This document shows positions 1 through 7,203 of a stretch of DNA of 34,973 bases, piece after piece. A program made the translations under genes and the position numbers. A model generated the notes under the pieces. That model made no database searches, was not told the DNA's origin, and was given only the letters and a program-made list of their open reading frames with translations. Each line of letters starts with the position of its first letter. Positions within the stretch are counted from its first letter, which is position 1. Origin of the DNA: Planctomycetota bacterium (GTDB lineage Bacteria; Planctomycetota; UBA1135; GCA-002686595); assembly GCA_014237855.1 (NCBI GenBank), contig JABACD010000035.1, forward strand, positions 1-34,973, given 5' to 3'.

Positions 1-1
1 C

Positions 2-25
2 TACAAGGTCACCTTCACCCCCTAG
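2..25 (+). CDS. Possible C-terminal end of an upstream gene (partial)
   Basis: Read from base 2, the first codons give Tyr-Lys-Val-Thr-Phe-Thr-Pro followed by a TAG stop. The alternating hydrophobic and polar residues look like the last beta strand of a protein that begins outside the window. A hairpin follows 60 bases later. Only seven codons are visible, so this could be chance; no function can be given. Confidence 0.3.
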   Translation, partial: YKVTFTP

Positions 26-84
26 GCGACTTCACAGGTGCTACCGCCAGGGGCCAACGCTCCTGGCCAGAAGCTTCGAAAAGG

Positions 85-112
85 GCGGCCGCGGATCATG
101 ATCCGTAGCCGC
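85..112 (-). terminator. Hairpin terminator downstream of the sigma factor gene
   Basis: The 14-base perfect palindrome CGGATCATGATCCG (92-105) is flanked by outer arms GCGGC (85-89) and GCCGC (108-112), giving a long interrupted stem. Read on the minus strand it is followed by CCCTTTT, as expected for an intrinsic terminator. It lies about 45 bases beyond the sigma-factor stop and could also serve the gene ending at base 25 on the plus strand. The base pairing is seen directly; its function is inferred. Confidence 0.5.
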
Positions 113-156
113 TCCTTGCTTGCTAGGCCCTTCCTCCGAAAAGCACTCTCTCAGCA

Positions 157-729
157 CTACCCGACGGCCAAGCTCTTCTTCGAGCTGCCAAGAGTGGCCA
201 TGGCTCGGGATCTCAAGCGATAGGCCTCCCTACGTGAGCGGCAGCCCAAGACAGCCGTGATCGTCTCAAAGCTGCAGCCGCACCAGTCCCGTAGAAGAAG
301 ACTGGCCTCCATGCCAAAGGGCAGCCGAGCTCTTGACGCTGCAAGCCCCTCAGGGGAATTCAGCGTGGAACTGTCCTTGGTCGGAGCAATGCAGAGTTCG
401 GACTCGAGCTCACCAGTGAGGGATACCGGTTGATGTCGCCGAAGTTCATTCCTCACATGGTTGTGAAGGATTGTCTTCAGCCAGCTACGAAACTGTCCTC
501 GTGAGGTTGCATAGGTGCTGCCTGATGCACTCAAGGCCGCCAGACAGCACTCCTGGACCAGGTCCCGAACGGTCCAGCGCGAGTTCATCGATGCCGTAGC
601 TTGTTTCGCGTGGCTGGTTATCCACGGCAACTCGGTGCTCAAGAGCCACCCGAGCGCATCCTGGTCGCCTTCTCTGGCCTTACTCAGGTACTCGGCATAA
701 CCAACTGGGGGGCGTTCGTCGTGCTTCAA
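157..729 (-). CDS. ECF-like RNA polymerase sigma factor
   Basis: A 190-residue sigma-70 family protein of the short extracytoplasmic-function type. It should bind core RNA polymerase and direct it to a dedicated set of promoters. Region 2 spans about residues 12-98, with the core-binding stretch DLVQECCLAAL and the region 2.3/2.4 part GQFRSWLKTILHN and ELRRH. Region 4 is near residues 135-180, with a helix-turn-helix (FETITAVLGCRSRREAYRLR). The start codon is TTG at 729, chosen because a good ribosome-binding site (GAGGAG) lies just upstream. That site overlaps the TGA of the preceding reading frame (742-1194), which suggests co-translation if that frame is real. No anti-sigma factor gene is adjacent. 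Sigma factors of this size, often without a linked anti-sigma gene, are common in Planctomycetota. Confidence 0.85.
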   Translation of the reverse strand: MKHDERPPVGYAEYLSKAREGDQDALGWLLSTELPWITSHAKQATASMNSRWTVRDLVQECCLAALSASGSTYATSRGQFRSWLKTILHNHVRNELRRHQPVSLTGELESELCIAPTKDSSTLNSPEGLAASRARLPFGMEASLLLRDWCGCSFETITAVLGCRSRREAYRLRSRAMATLGSSKKSLAVG

Positions 730-741
730 GCCTCACTCTCC

Positions 742-1194
742 TCAGGGGGGATCTGGATAGGGAGTTCTCGTATTTCCATCCTCCACACTAAACAGGTACT
801 CGATATTCGCAATAGCCAATTTAGAGCCGTTAAAGGCACCCCACCGGTCCACCATGTGGACCTGATGGTTTTTGATATTTAATACATTTCCTGAGGGGAA
901 TCCCTGAGCCCCGTGTGTCCACTCGAAGGTGACCCTCTGAAGTGCCATCCAGGGCTCCTCAAACAGGCGTGCAGGTTGCACCCGCAAGCCCCCTCGCTCG
1001 CGCCAAACGCCGTGCGTCAGGTAGGAGTTGAAGGGATCAGTGCTTATCGCCCCTTCACTGCCACCAGCCAGGGAGGCTTCTCGCATGTCTGCGAATGGTG
1101 GAAAGTGCGCCAGGCTCACGCAGGAGAACCAGCATGCACCCACATGCCGATCGAATTCCTGCTGCATTCTGGAGCCATCGCGGCACGAAGCCAT
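742..1194 (-). CDS. Hypothetical protein, doubtful small gene
   Basis: A 150-residue reading frame (an alternative ATG lies at 1167) between the dehydratase gene and the sigma factor, all on the same strand. It matches no family I recognise and has no signal peptide or membrane segment. The second half (from about residue 60) looks protein-like, with segments such as WMALQRVTFEWTHG and SKLAIANIEYLFSVEDG. Its codons are visibly more A+T-rich at third positions than in neighbouring genes. The stop codon TGA lies inside the sigma factor's ribosome-binding site, an arrangement typical of coupled genes. An overlapping plus-strand frame (913-1248) has poorer composition. This may be a real small protein, a decayed gene or a chance frame. 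Confidence 0.35.
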   Translation of the reverse strand: MASCRDGSRMQQEFDRHVGACWFSCVSLAHFPPFADMREASLAGGSEGAISTDPFNSYLTHGVWRERGGLRVQPARLFEEPWMALQRVTFEWTHGAQGFPSGNVLNIKNHQVHMVDRWGAFNGSKLAIANIEYLFSVEDGNTRTPYPDPP

Positions 1195-1321
1195 CGACTT
1201 CAGGCACAGGGTGCCTCGAAGAATTCAAGGCCGTCGCAGATACAGTGACCGCATCTACTCACCACTCCACTGATTCCTGCGACGCCCCCTGATAGGTCGC
1301 TCATCTTGATCCAAGGGGTCG

Positions 1322-1621
1322 TCAGCACTCCCCCGCAACTCGATTCATCTCAGCGGCCAATTCGATACACAGCCGGCTCACGCCGCCCAGCTCATGGCTC
1401 CACAGCTCCACCTCGACCCGATTGTAGACATTCGACCAGTTGGGATGATGGTCGAGCCGTCTCGCCTCGACAGCGACAAGCTGCATGAAGCGCATGGCCG
1501 ACTCAAAACTCGAGAAGCAATATGAACGCGCCAGATGCCCATTGACCACCTGCCACCCTCCTAGAGTCAAGAGATCGCGATCGAGTTCTGCGCTGGAAAG
1601 CACGTGATTGTCTGCGGGCAT
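1322..1621 (-). CDS. Pterin-4a-carbinolamine dehydratase
   Basis: A 99-residue member of the PCD/DCoH family, full length for the family. The enzyme dehydrates 4a-hydroxytetrahydrobiopterin to quinonoid dihydropterin, normally recycling the pterin cofactor of aromatic amino-acid hydroxylases. The signature LDHHPNWSNVYNRVEVELWSH is nearly complete: H58, H59, P60 and H76 match the active-site histidines. The Asp that usually follows the GGV segment is Cys85 here, a small departure from the consensus. No aromatic amino-acid hydroxylase lies in the window, so the partner is elsewhere or the protein has a housekeeping pterin role. The ATG at 1621 gives a family-like N-terminus. It is divergent from the sulfatase gene, with about 136 bases between the two chosen starts. 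Confidence 0.92.
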   Translation of the reverse strand: MPADNHVLSSAELDRDLLTLGGWQVVNGHLARSYCFSSFESAMRFMQLVAVEARRLDHHPNWSNVYNRVEVELWSHELGGVSRLCIELAAEMNRVAGEC

Positions 1622-1757
1622 ACCCGATCATCTCAAGGAATCCCCTACCGAGTCCAGCTTCGGCACCATACTGGCTCAAGAAGTAAACTCCGAGGAGGGC
1701 CGGTTCACCAAGCTGTCCACCAAGATGCCGCCGGGACCCGAGCGCCTTGAGCCCAAC

Positions 1758-3356
1758 ATGACATCCTTCCTGAATAGAGCCACAATCCTGCCAGTAGCAC
1801 TCTTCTGTGCCACCGCTGCGGCGGCACAAGAGCTCCCCAACATCATCATCATCTATGCCGATGACCTGGGCTACGGCGACCTCTCCTGCTACAACCCCAG
1901 CTCCGCTTACGAGACACCGCGACTGGATCAAATGGCGCGCGAGGGCATCCGCTTCACCGATGCGCACAGCCCTTCGACGATCTGTTCACCGTCACGCTAC
2001 GGGCTCTACTCCGGTCAGCTGATCTGCCGAACGGGGCGAGGCTCACGTGCATTTGAAGGCCCAGGTGGCCCTAGCTATATTCGACCGGGTGAGCTGACCA
2101 TTGCCTCCATGGCCGCCGAGAAGGGCTACCGGACCGGAGTCTTCGGCAAGTGGCACGTTGGACTCACCTGGCTTGATTCCGCCGGTGATCGCCTGGGGGG
2201 CGGATTCGAGAACGCCTTGCTCATCGACTACGAGAAGAGCACCCCGCTGCCCGATGGGCCCAATGCGGTGGGCTTCGACCAGTCCTTCGTGACTCCCAAC
2301 TGCCCCACAACCGATCCTCTGTATGTCTACATCGAGAACGGAATGGTGGAGACGCCCGCCAGCAAGCGCCACAAGCGCAGTGAACTCCCCAACCCCGAGG
2401 GCAAGTGGCGCTGGGATAACGACGAGGGATGGAAATCCAAGGATTATCGCTTCCTCGATGCGGACGTGCTCTTTCTCGAGAAGACTCTAGATTTCATCTC
2501 CAAGCATCGCGAGCAGACGCCAGACAGACCATTCCTGGTCGTGTTCTCCACACAGATCTCCCATGCACCAGTTCTCCCCGCCCCCGAGTTCTCCGGAAAG
2601 AGCGGCGCGGGCGCACGCGGAGACTTCATCCGAGAGCTGGATACGCTCTCTGGCCGTATCCTCGATACCGTCAGTGAACTGGGGATCGATGACAACACCC
2701 TGATCATCTTCAACTCCGACAATGGTCCGGAGACTCTCCACACCATCTGGATGCGAGAGGATCACGAGCACGACCCAGCGGGAGGATGGCGTGGCTTCAA
2801 GCGTGATGGCTGGGAGGGTGGACACCGTGTTCCCTTCATTGCCCGCTGGCCTGCCCGAATTCCCAAGGGCCAGGTTTCCAGCCAGCTGATCAACACAACA
2901 GACATCCTGGCAACGCTCGCATCGATCATCGGATACAAGCTTGCAGACAATCAGGCTGTCGACAGCCATGACATGCTTCCCGCGCTGGTTGGACTCGACA
3001 TCGATCGCTATCCACTGCGCTCCTACATGCTCACACAGAGCTTCCGGTCTCAGTTCCAGCTGCGACTTGGCAAGTGGAAGTACCTGGACCACTTGGGTTC
3101 CGGTGGCAACAAGTATGCACAGGGTCCCTTGGAGAAGTACGCGCTCCCAGAGTCCGAACCTTCGGCCAAGGGACAGCTCTTCAATCTGGACAAGGACCCA
3201 GGAGAAACCACTAACCTGTACTACAAGCAAGTCACCAGACGACGGGAATTGCAGGCACTACTGAAGGAACTGACCCTTCAGCCGGACGGCCGAAGCGCCC
3301 CGACCAATCGTGCTCCGATTGGCCTTGAAGCGCTGCCAGCACTCGACGATCGCTAG
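1758..3356 (+). CDS. Secreted sulfatase (formylglycine-dependent)
   Basis: A 532-residue type I sulfatase hydrolysing sulfate esters, probably of sulfated polysaccharides outside the cytoplasm. The ATG at 1758 starts a clear Sec signal peptide (hydrophobic core, then ATAAAAQ before the mature ELPN). The open frame extends upstream to 1608, but that part overlaps the dehydratase start and lacks signal-peptide character. Catalytic features seen: the metal pair D35/D36 in YADDLGYGD; the C-x-P-S-R formylglycine motif at C76-R80, with Ser at the second position; and D321/N322 in FNSDNGPE. The cysteine form needs maturation by a formylglycine-generating enzyme, which is not in this window. The C-terminal part (residues about 420-530) has the usual sulfatase subdomain ending with FNLDKDPGE. 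The substrate cannot be read from the sequence. Confidence 0.95.
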   Translation: MTSFLNRATILPVALFCATAAAAQELPNIIIIYADDLGYGDLSCYNPSSAYETPRLDQMAREGIRFTDAHSPSTICSPSRYGLYSGQLICRTGRGSRAFEGPGGPSYIRPGELTIASMAAEKGYRTGVFGKWHVGLTWLDSAGDRLGGGFENALLIDYEKSTPLPDGPNAVGFDQSFVTPNCPTTDPLYVYIENGMVETPASKRHKRSELPNPEGKWRWDNDEGWKSKDYRFLDADVLFLEKTLDFISKHREQTPDRPFLVVFSTQISHAPVLPAPEFSGKSGAGARGDFIRELDTLSGRILDTVSELGIDDNTLIIFNSDNGPETLHTIWMREDHEHDPAGGWRGFKRDGWEGGHRVPFIARWPARIPKGQVSSQLINTTDILATLASIIGYKLADNQAVDSHDMLPALVGLDIDRYPLRSYMLTQSFRSQFQLRLGKWKYLDHLGSGGNKYAQGPLEKYALPESEPSAKGQLFNLDKDPGETTNLYYKQVTRRRELQALLKELTLQPDGRSAPTNRAPIGLEALPALDDR

Positions 3357-3920
3357 CGAAACCAGCCAGCCCTCAATCGAGTTGGGATCCTATCGGCAGC
3401 TCATCTCCCTCTGGGGCCGGGGACTCAACTGAAAGGCCACTCCTGTCAGCCGACCTGCGCCATCCGCCCAAAAGCCCTAAAAGTTGTTAGAATCCGGGCT
3501 GGTCCAAGATGATCGAACTCGCACGCTCCTGCCGTGGCGGGAACTCCATCAGGAAGGGTACAGACCTGGCCGTCAGCTGGTGACCGGGCCTGAAGGACTC
3601 TCAACATGCCCGGGACCTTTGACCCAACCAGGGCCCCTGATGCCCCCCCTAGAATCGGGGCGAAGACGCACAGTTCTTTACTGACCGCAAGGAAATGACC
3701 GCGCCGAGCACGACCGCTCATCCCTCCCACAAGAGTTACCAGCCACGGCAGCGGTGATAAAGCAGGAACCAAAGCTGAATCATCGGCGTCAGAAGGCCAG
3801 AGCCTCGGAGAGCGAGACCCTCTAGCTCCCAAAGGTGCTTGGTCAGATACCTCTTCCGACTCCAAAGTCCGAGCCGCCTCAGACAATCACACTGCTCCCA
3901 TTCGACTAGATCTCCAGGTC
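3357..3920. other. Intergenic stretch before the protease gene
   Basis: A 564-base gap between two plus-strand genes. A minus-strand open frame of 146 codons (3446-3886) crosses it, but its translation is rich in Ala, Gly, Pro and Arg with no domain, and I do not believe it. A weak inverted repeat CCGGGC/GCCCGG (3584-3589 and 3608-3613) is the only dyad I saw. The stretch presumably holds the promoter and leader of the protease gene. Confidence 0.5.
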
Positions 3921-5636
3921 ATGCAAACACTTCTACCTCCTTACCTCCGCTCCAGCGCCTCGGTCCTCCTTGCCCTCGGCATGGCCTCCACCGCAAGCGC
4001 CCAACAATCCCATGGCGGAGAGCCCGCAGCATTCCGTCATCAGTTCCAGAGCCCTGCTCCTGTCCATGAGGTGGCAGCACCCAACGTCGCCGCCTACATG
4101 GCAGAAGACGAGGCCCGCGATCACACTCCCTTGCGTTACGGAGCACTCATCGACATGGATCTGACCCTGGCCGACGGCCAGTGGACAGATCTCCCCGATG
4201 GCTCACGAGCCTGGCGCATGACCATCACCTCCCCTGGTGCCAAGTCCCTCGCCGTGGAATTCGATCAGTTCCATCTTCCTGCGGGAGCAGAGATGTTCGT
4301 GTACAACGAGCTGGCAGAACCCTTCCTGGGTGCATACAACATCGAGAACGAGCACCTGGATGGTGGATTCGTGTTCGAGCCTCTTAGAGGCAACTCCCTG
4401 ACCCTGGAAATTGATGTACCCGTCGGAGTTGCCGACCCCTTCATCGACACTGCAGCTCTGATCTATGACTACAGGGACGTCTTCGGCCTGATGGAGGGCA
4501 CATCACTTCTTCATCCCGGTCAGGTGGATCCTGGAGCCTGCCTCATCGATGTCAACTGCCCGCAAGGAGATGGCTGGGAGCTTCAGAAGCGCGCAACTGT
4601 ACGAACGCTCTCCGGTGGTGCGCTTTGCTCCGGTGCTCTGATCAACAACACCGCCAACGACTTCACCAGGTACCTGCTGACTGCCAACCACTGTGGTCAA
4701 TCTTCCAACACGATCTTCCGCTTCCGCTACCAGCGATCGGGCTGTGGCAGCGGTAGCTCGCCGACGACTTTCTCGGTCTCGGGAGCGACAAACCTGACAA
4801 CGAACTCCACCTACGACAATCGCTTGATGCGTATCAACGCGACGATCCCGGAGAGCTACAATGCCTACTTCGCCGGCTGGACGCGTAGCACCACCGCACC
4901 CTCCATGGCCTTCGCGATGGGCCACCCCAGCGGGGGTCCCAAGAAGATCTCCATTGACGCCAACGGCGCCAATCGCGAGAGCCAGATGTGGCGTGTCACC
5001 TGGAGCGAGGGAACCCTCGAGGGCGGAAGCTCTGGCGGCCCGCTATTCGATAACCAGGGCAGGGTCCGTGGCCCCGCGTGCTGTGTGAACAACTTCACGT
5101 GTAATCAGACCGCCTACTTTGGCCGCTTCGATCAGTTCTGGAATGCCAACAACCTGGACCAGTGGCTGGACCCTCTCGGCACCGGCCAGACAGCTCTGGA
5201 TGGCATCGACCCCCAGGACCCCTGCCAGGCCCCGACCACCTACTGCGCATTCCTCCCCAACTCCATAGGCCCCGGTGCTGAGATCGGCTTTGGTGGAACT
5301 GCCAGCATCTCGGAGAACAACCTGAGCCTCAGCTGCAATGGACTGCCGCCCAACGCCGTGGGGATCTTCTTCTACGCTGACAACGAGTCTGCATCTCTCT
5401 TCGGCGAAGGCCTGCTGTGCGCAAGTGGTGGAGTCACTCGTCTCACCATCCAGAACGCTGGTGTGCTTGGATCAATCACCAACAACCTCGATCTGGGCGC
5501 AGCCCCATTCAACGGGGGATCAGGTCAGGTGGTCTCAGGCACCATCAAGAAATTCCAGTTCTGGTATCGCGATGTTGCAGGCGGCAACGCCGGGTTCAAC
5601 ACCAGTGACGGCCTCAGCGTTCCCTTCTGCGACTGA
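3921..5636 (+). CDS. Secreted trypsin-like serine endopeptidase with C-terminal surface domain
   Basis: A 571-residue exported protease of the chymotrypsin fold, closest in layout to lysyl-endopeptidase-like S1 enzymes. Residues 1-28 are a Sec signal peptide ending ASTASAQ. Residues about 60-190 form an N-terminal beta-rich prodomain-like region (MDLTLADGQW, AGAEMFVYNE). The catalytic domain covers about 205-420: H257 in TANHCG, D299 in YDNRLMRI and S371 in EGGSSGGPLF. Several paired cysteines (C208, C213, C236, C258, C275, C387, C388, C394) fit an extracellular disulfide-rich enzyme. Residues 441-571 form a separate domain beginning YCAFLPNSIGPGAE and ending GLSVPFCD, also found at the end of the phosphodiesterase-like protein at 9699-11972. 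It follows the sulfatase on the same strand after a long gap, so it is probably transcribed on its own. Cleavage specificity cannot be deduced. Confidence 0.93.
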   Translation: MQTLLPPYLRSSASVLLALGMASTASAQQSHGGEPAAFRHQFQSPAPVHEVAAPNVAAYMAEDEARDHTPLRYGALIDMDLTLADGQWTDLPDGSRAWRMTITSPGAKSLAVEFDQFHLPAGAEMFVYNELAEPFLGAYNIENEHLDGGFVFEPLRGNSLTLEIDVPVGVADPFIDTAALIYDYRDVFGLMEGTSLLHPGQVDPGACLIDVNCPQGDGWELQKRATVRTLSGGALCSGALINNTANDFTRYLLTANHCGQSSNTIFRFRYQRSGCGSGSSPTTFSVSGATNLTTNSTYDNRLMRINATIPESYNAYFAGWTRSTTAPSMAFAMGHPSGGPKKISIDANGANRESQMWRVTWSEGTLEGGSSGGPLFDNQGRVRGPACCVNNFTCNQTAYFGRFDQFWNANNLDQWLDPLGTGQTALDGIDPQDPCQAPTTYCAFLPNSIGPGAEIGFGGTASISENNLSLSCNGLPPNAVGIFFYADNESASLFGEGLLCASGGVTRLTIQNAGVLGSITNNLDLGAAPFNGGSGQVVSGTIKKFQFWYRDVAGGNAGFNTSDGLSVPFCD

Positions 5637-5660
5637 GCTGTCATTCCAGCCAACTCTCTC

Positions 5661-5700
5661 AGAGTCCGCCCAGTCCCCATGGACTGGGCGGACTCTTTCA
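5661..5700. terminator. Strong hairpin between convergent genes
   Basis: AGAGTCCGCCCAGTCC (5661-5676) and GGACTGGGCGGACTCT (5681-5696) form a perfect 16-bp stem with a CCAT loop, followed by TTCA. It lies 24 bases after the protease stop and about 100 bases beyond the stop of the convergent TPR gene. It very probably ends transcription from both sides, although the T tract is short. Confidence 0.75.
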
Positions 5701-5802
5701 GTGATGAGAGCTGGCATCCATCCAGCTCTCTGGGCTGCATCCTGCTGGATCGCGGGCTCCGAGTCAGCGCGCAGTAGCACATCTGCAATCAGGAGCAGCT
5801 GA

Positions 5803-7203
5803 CTACCGTGACCGGAGCGCTTGCAGTGCTTTCCTGGCCTCCAAGTTCTCTGGCTCAATGACCAGCAACTCCTCGAGTTCATGCTCGGCCTCCATCAGGC
5901 GTTCCGATCGTCGCAGCACATCCACCAGCATCAGCCGTTGCCTCGCAGATTGTGGCTCCAAGGAGATTGCGCGCCGCAGTTCGACGATGGACTCTTCCGG
6001 ACGTCCCTGGGCGTAGTAGAGCCGGGCAAGTAGCTGGTACCCTGTCGCATCCTCGGGGGCCAGCTTGATCATGGCCTTCGTGGCGCGCTGTCCTAGCTCG
6101 AAGTCCTTGGCCCCGATGGCCACATCAGCCAGAGCAGCCTGTGCCTTCAGGTTGTCGGGAGCCAGATCGGCGGCTCGCCGTGCAAGCTCAAGAGCTCGTG
6201 GAAGGTCTCCCGTATTCGCCACCACTCGTGCAACCACTGCCAGGATCTGGGGACTGTTCGGAAGGCGCCCCAGGAGCTCTTCTCCAGCCACGGCAGCCGC
6301 AGGCAAATCACCACGTGCGATGGCCATACTCAGGGTGGTCTCGATTGAGCGTTGAGTGCTGGCAAGCTGATGAGCCTCTCCAAGCCTCGGATCAAAGGTC
6401 AGCCATCCGCGATAAGCAGGCAACTCGTTGGAAATCCGTGAGGCTGCTGCTGCTTCCTTCATACGCCCCAGACCCGCGAGGCTCTGGGAGCGAAGCCGAT
6501 GCGCTAGAAAATCTCGCGGAGTGAGGCGCAGGGCAGCGTCGAGGTGCTTGAGAGCCTCATCGAATCCTCGCTGAGCCAGGGCCACGCGTCCGCGGCCGAC
6601 CAAACCCAGCGAGGGAAAGGGCCCCGTTCCAGCTGCCATGGCGTAATTCTCGTCGGCCTTTTCCAGCTCACCAAGCTCGAAGTACAGAGCCCCCAGGCGC
6701 GCACTGGTCGTCCCGTAGTCCGGCTCGAGGAGTCGCGCACTCTCAAGTGCTTCGATTGCAGCGCGTAGATCTCCCAGCTGCTGGCACTCCGCCCCGAGGA
6801 AGTAAGACCACTTCTCCTTCTCCGAGCCCAGCTCTCGCGCAGCTGCGAAGAAGTCCCGAGCTGGTTCGTGCAGCTCGAGCGCCAGCGCAATCTGCCCCAT
6901 TCGGCCCAGCTCATCTCCGTCACCCGTCAGAGCCCAGCGCTCACTGGCCTCGATCAAGCGGCGCAGCGGTTCGTACTCGACGCCATTGGGGTCAGGAAAG
7001 AGAGGTAACCCCGCAAGGTCGCAGGACTCGCGCCAGACCCCCAGGTCTATCATGGCGCTGGCAGCGCCCTGGGCATTCTGACTCTGTTGCGGCAGGGCGA
7101 GGCCGGAGCGGCCAGGGCGTGTTAACAGTCCCCGGGGTCCGACAGCAACGTAGCCCCAGACGACAGCGGCGAGTACCGCGCCAATGACAGAGAACTTAGT
7201 CAT
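5803..7203 (-). CDS. TPR-repeat protein paired with the ASPIC propeller gene
   Basis: A 466-residue protein with an N-terminal hydrophobic segment (about residues 4-22, FSVIGAVLAAVVWGYVAV) that is either a signal peptide or a membrane anchor. From about residue 90 to the end it is built of tetratricopeptide repeats, recognisable by units such as GDLPRALELARRAADLAPDN and GRPEESIVELRRAISLEP. TPR arrays are protein-binding superhelices with no catalytic role. The ATG at 7203 is preferred to a TTG at 7209. The ATG overlaps the last codons and TAA of the upstream propeller gene by 8 bases, so the two are almost certainly translated together. Such pairs recur in Planctomycetota and Acidobacteriota, which suggests that the TPR protein partners the exported propeller. 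The molecular role is unknown. Confidence 0.9.
   Translation of the reverse strand: MTKFSVIGAVLAAVVWGYVAVGPRGLLTRPGRSGLALPQQSQNAQGAASAMIDLGVWRESCDLAGLPLFPDPNGVEYEPLRRLIEASERWALTGDGDELGRMGQIALALELHEPARDFFAAARELGSEKEKWSYFLGAECQQLGDLRAAIEALESARLLEPDYGTTSARLGALYFELGELEKADENYAMAAGTGPFPSLGLVGRGRVALAQRGFDEALKHLDAALRLTPRDFLAHRLRSQSLAGLGRMKEAAAASRISNELPAYRGWLTFDPRLGEAHQLASTQRSIETTLSMAIARGDLPAAAVAGEELLGRLPNSPQILAVVARVVANTGDLPRALELARRAADLAPDNLKAQAALADVAIGAKDFELGQRATKAMIKLAPEDATGYQLLARLYYAQGRPEESIVELRRAISLEPQSARQRLMLVDVLRRSERLMEAEHELEELLVIEPENLEARKALQALRSR

Noticed and set aside
913..1248. 111-codon plus-strand frame opposite the doubtful small gene
   Set aside because: Composition is poor (many Cys, His, Pro) and it has no start signal; it is opposite a slightly more convincing frame.
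3304..3322. CCAATCG/CGATTGG inverted repeat near the sulfatase stop
   Set aside because: Only 7 bp, inside coding sequence about 35 bases before the stop, with no T tract; too weak to call a terminator.
3446..3886. 146-codon minus-strand open frame in the gap before the protease gene
   Set aside because: The translation is rich in Ala, Gly, Pro, Arg and Ser with no domain, signal or ribosome-binding site; it looks like a chance frame in G+C-rich DNA.
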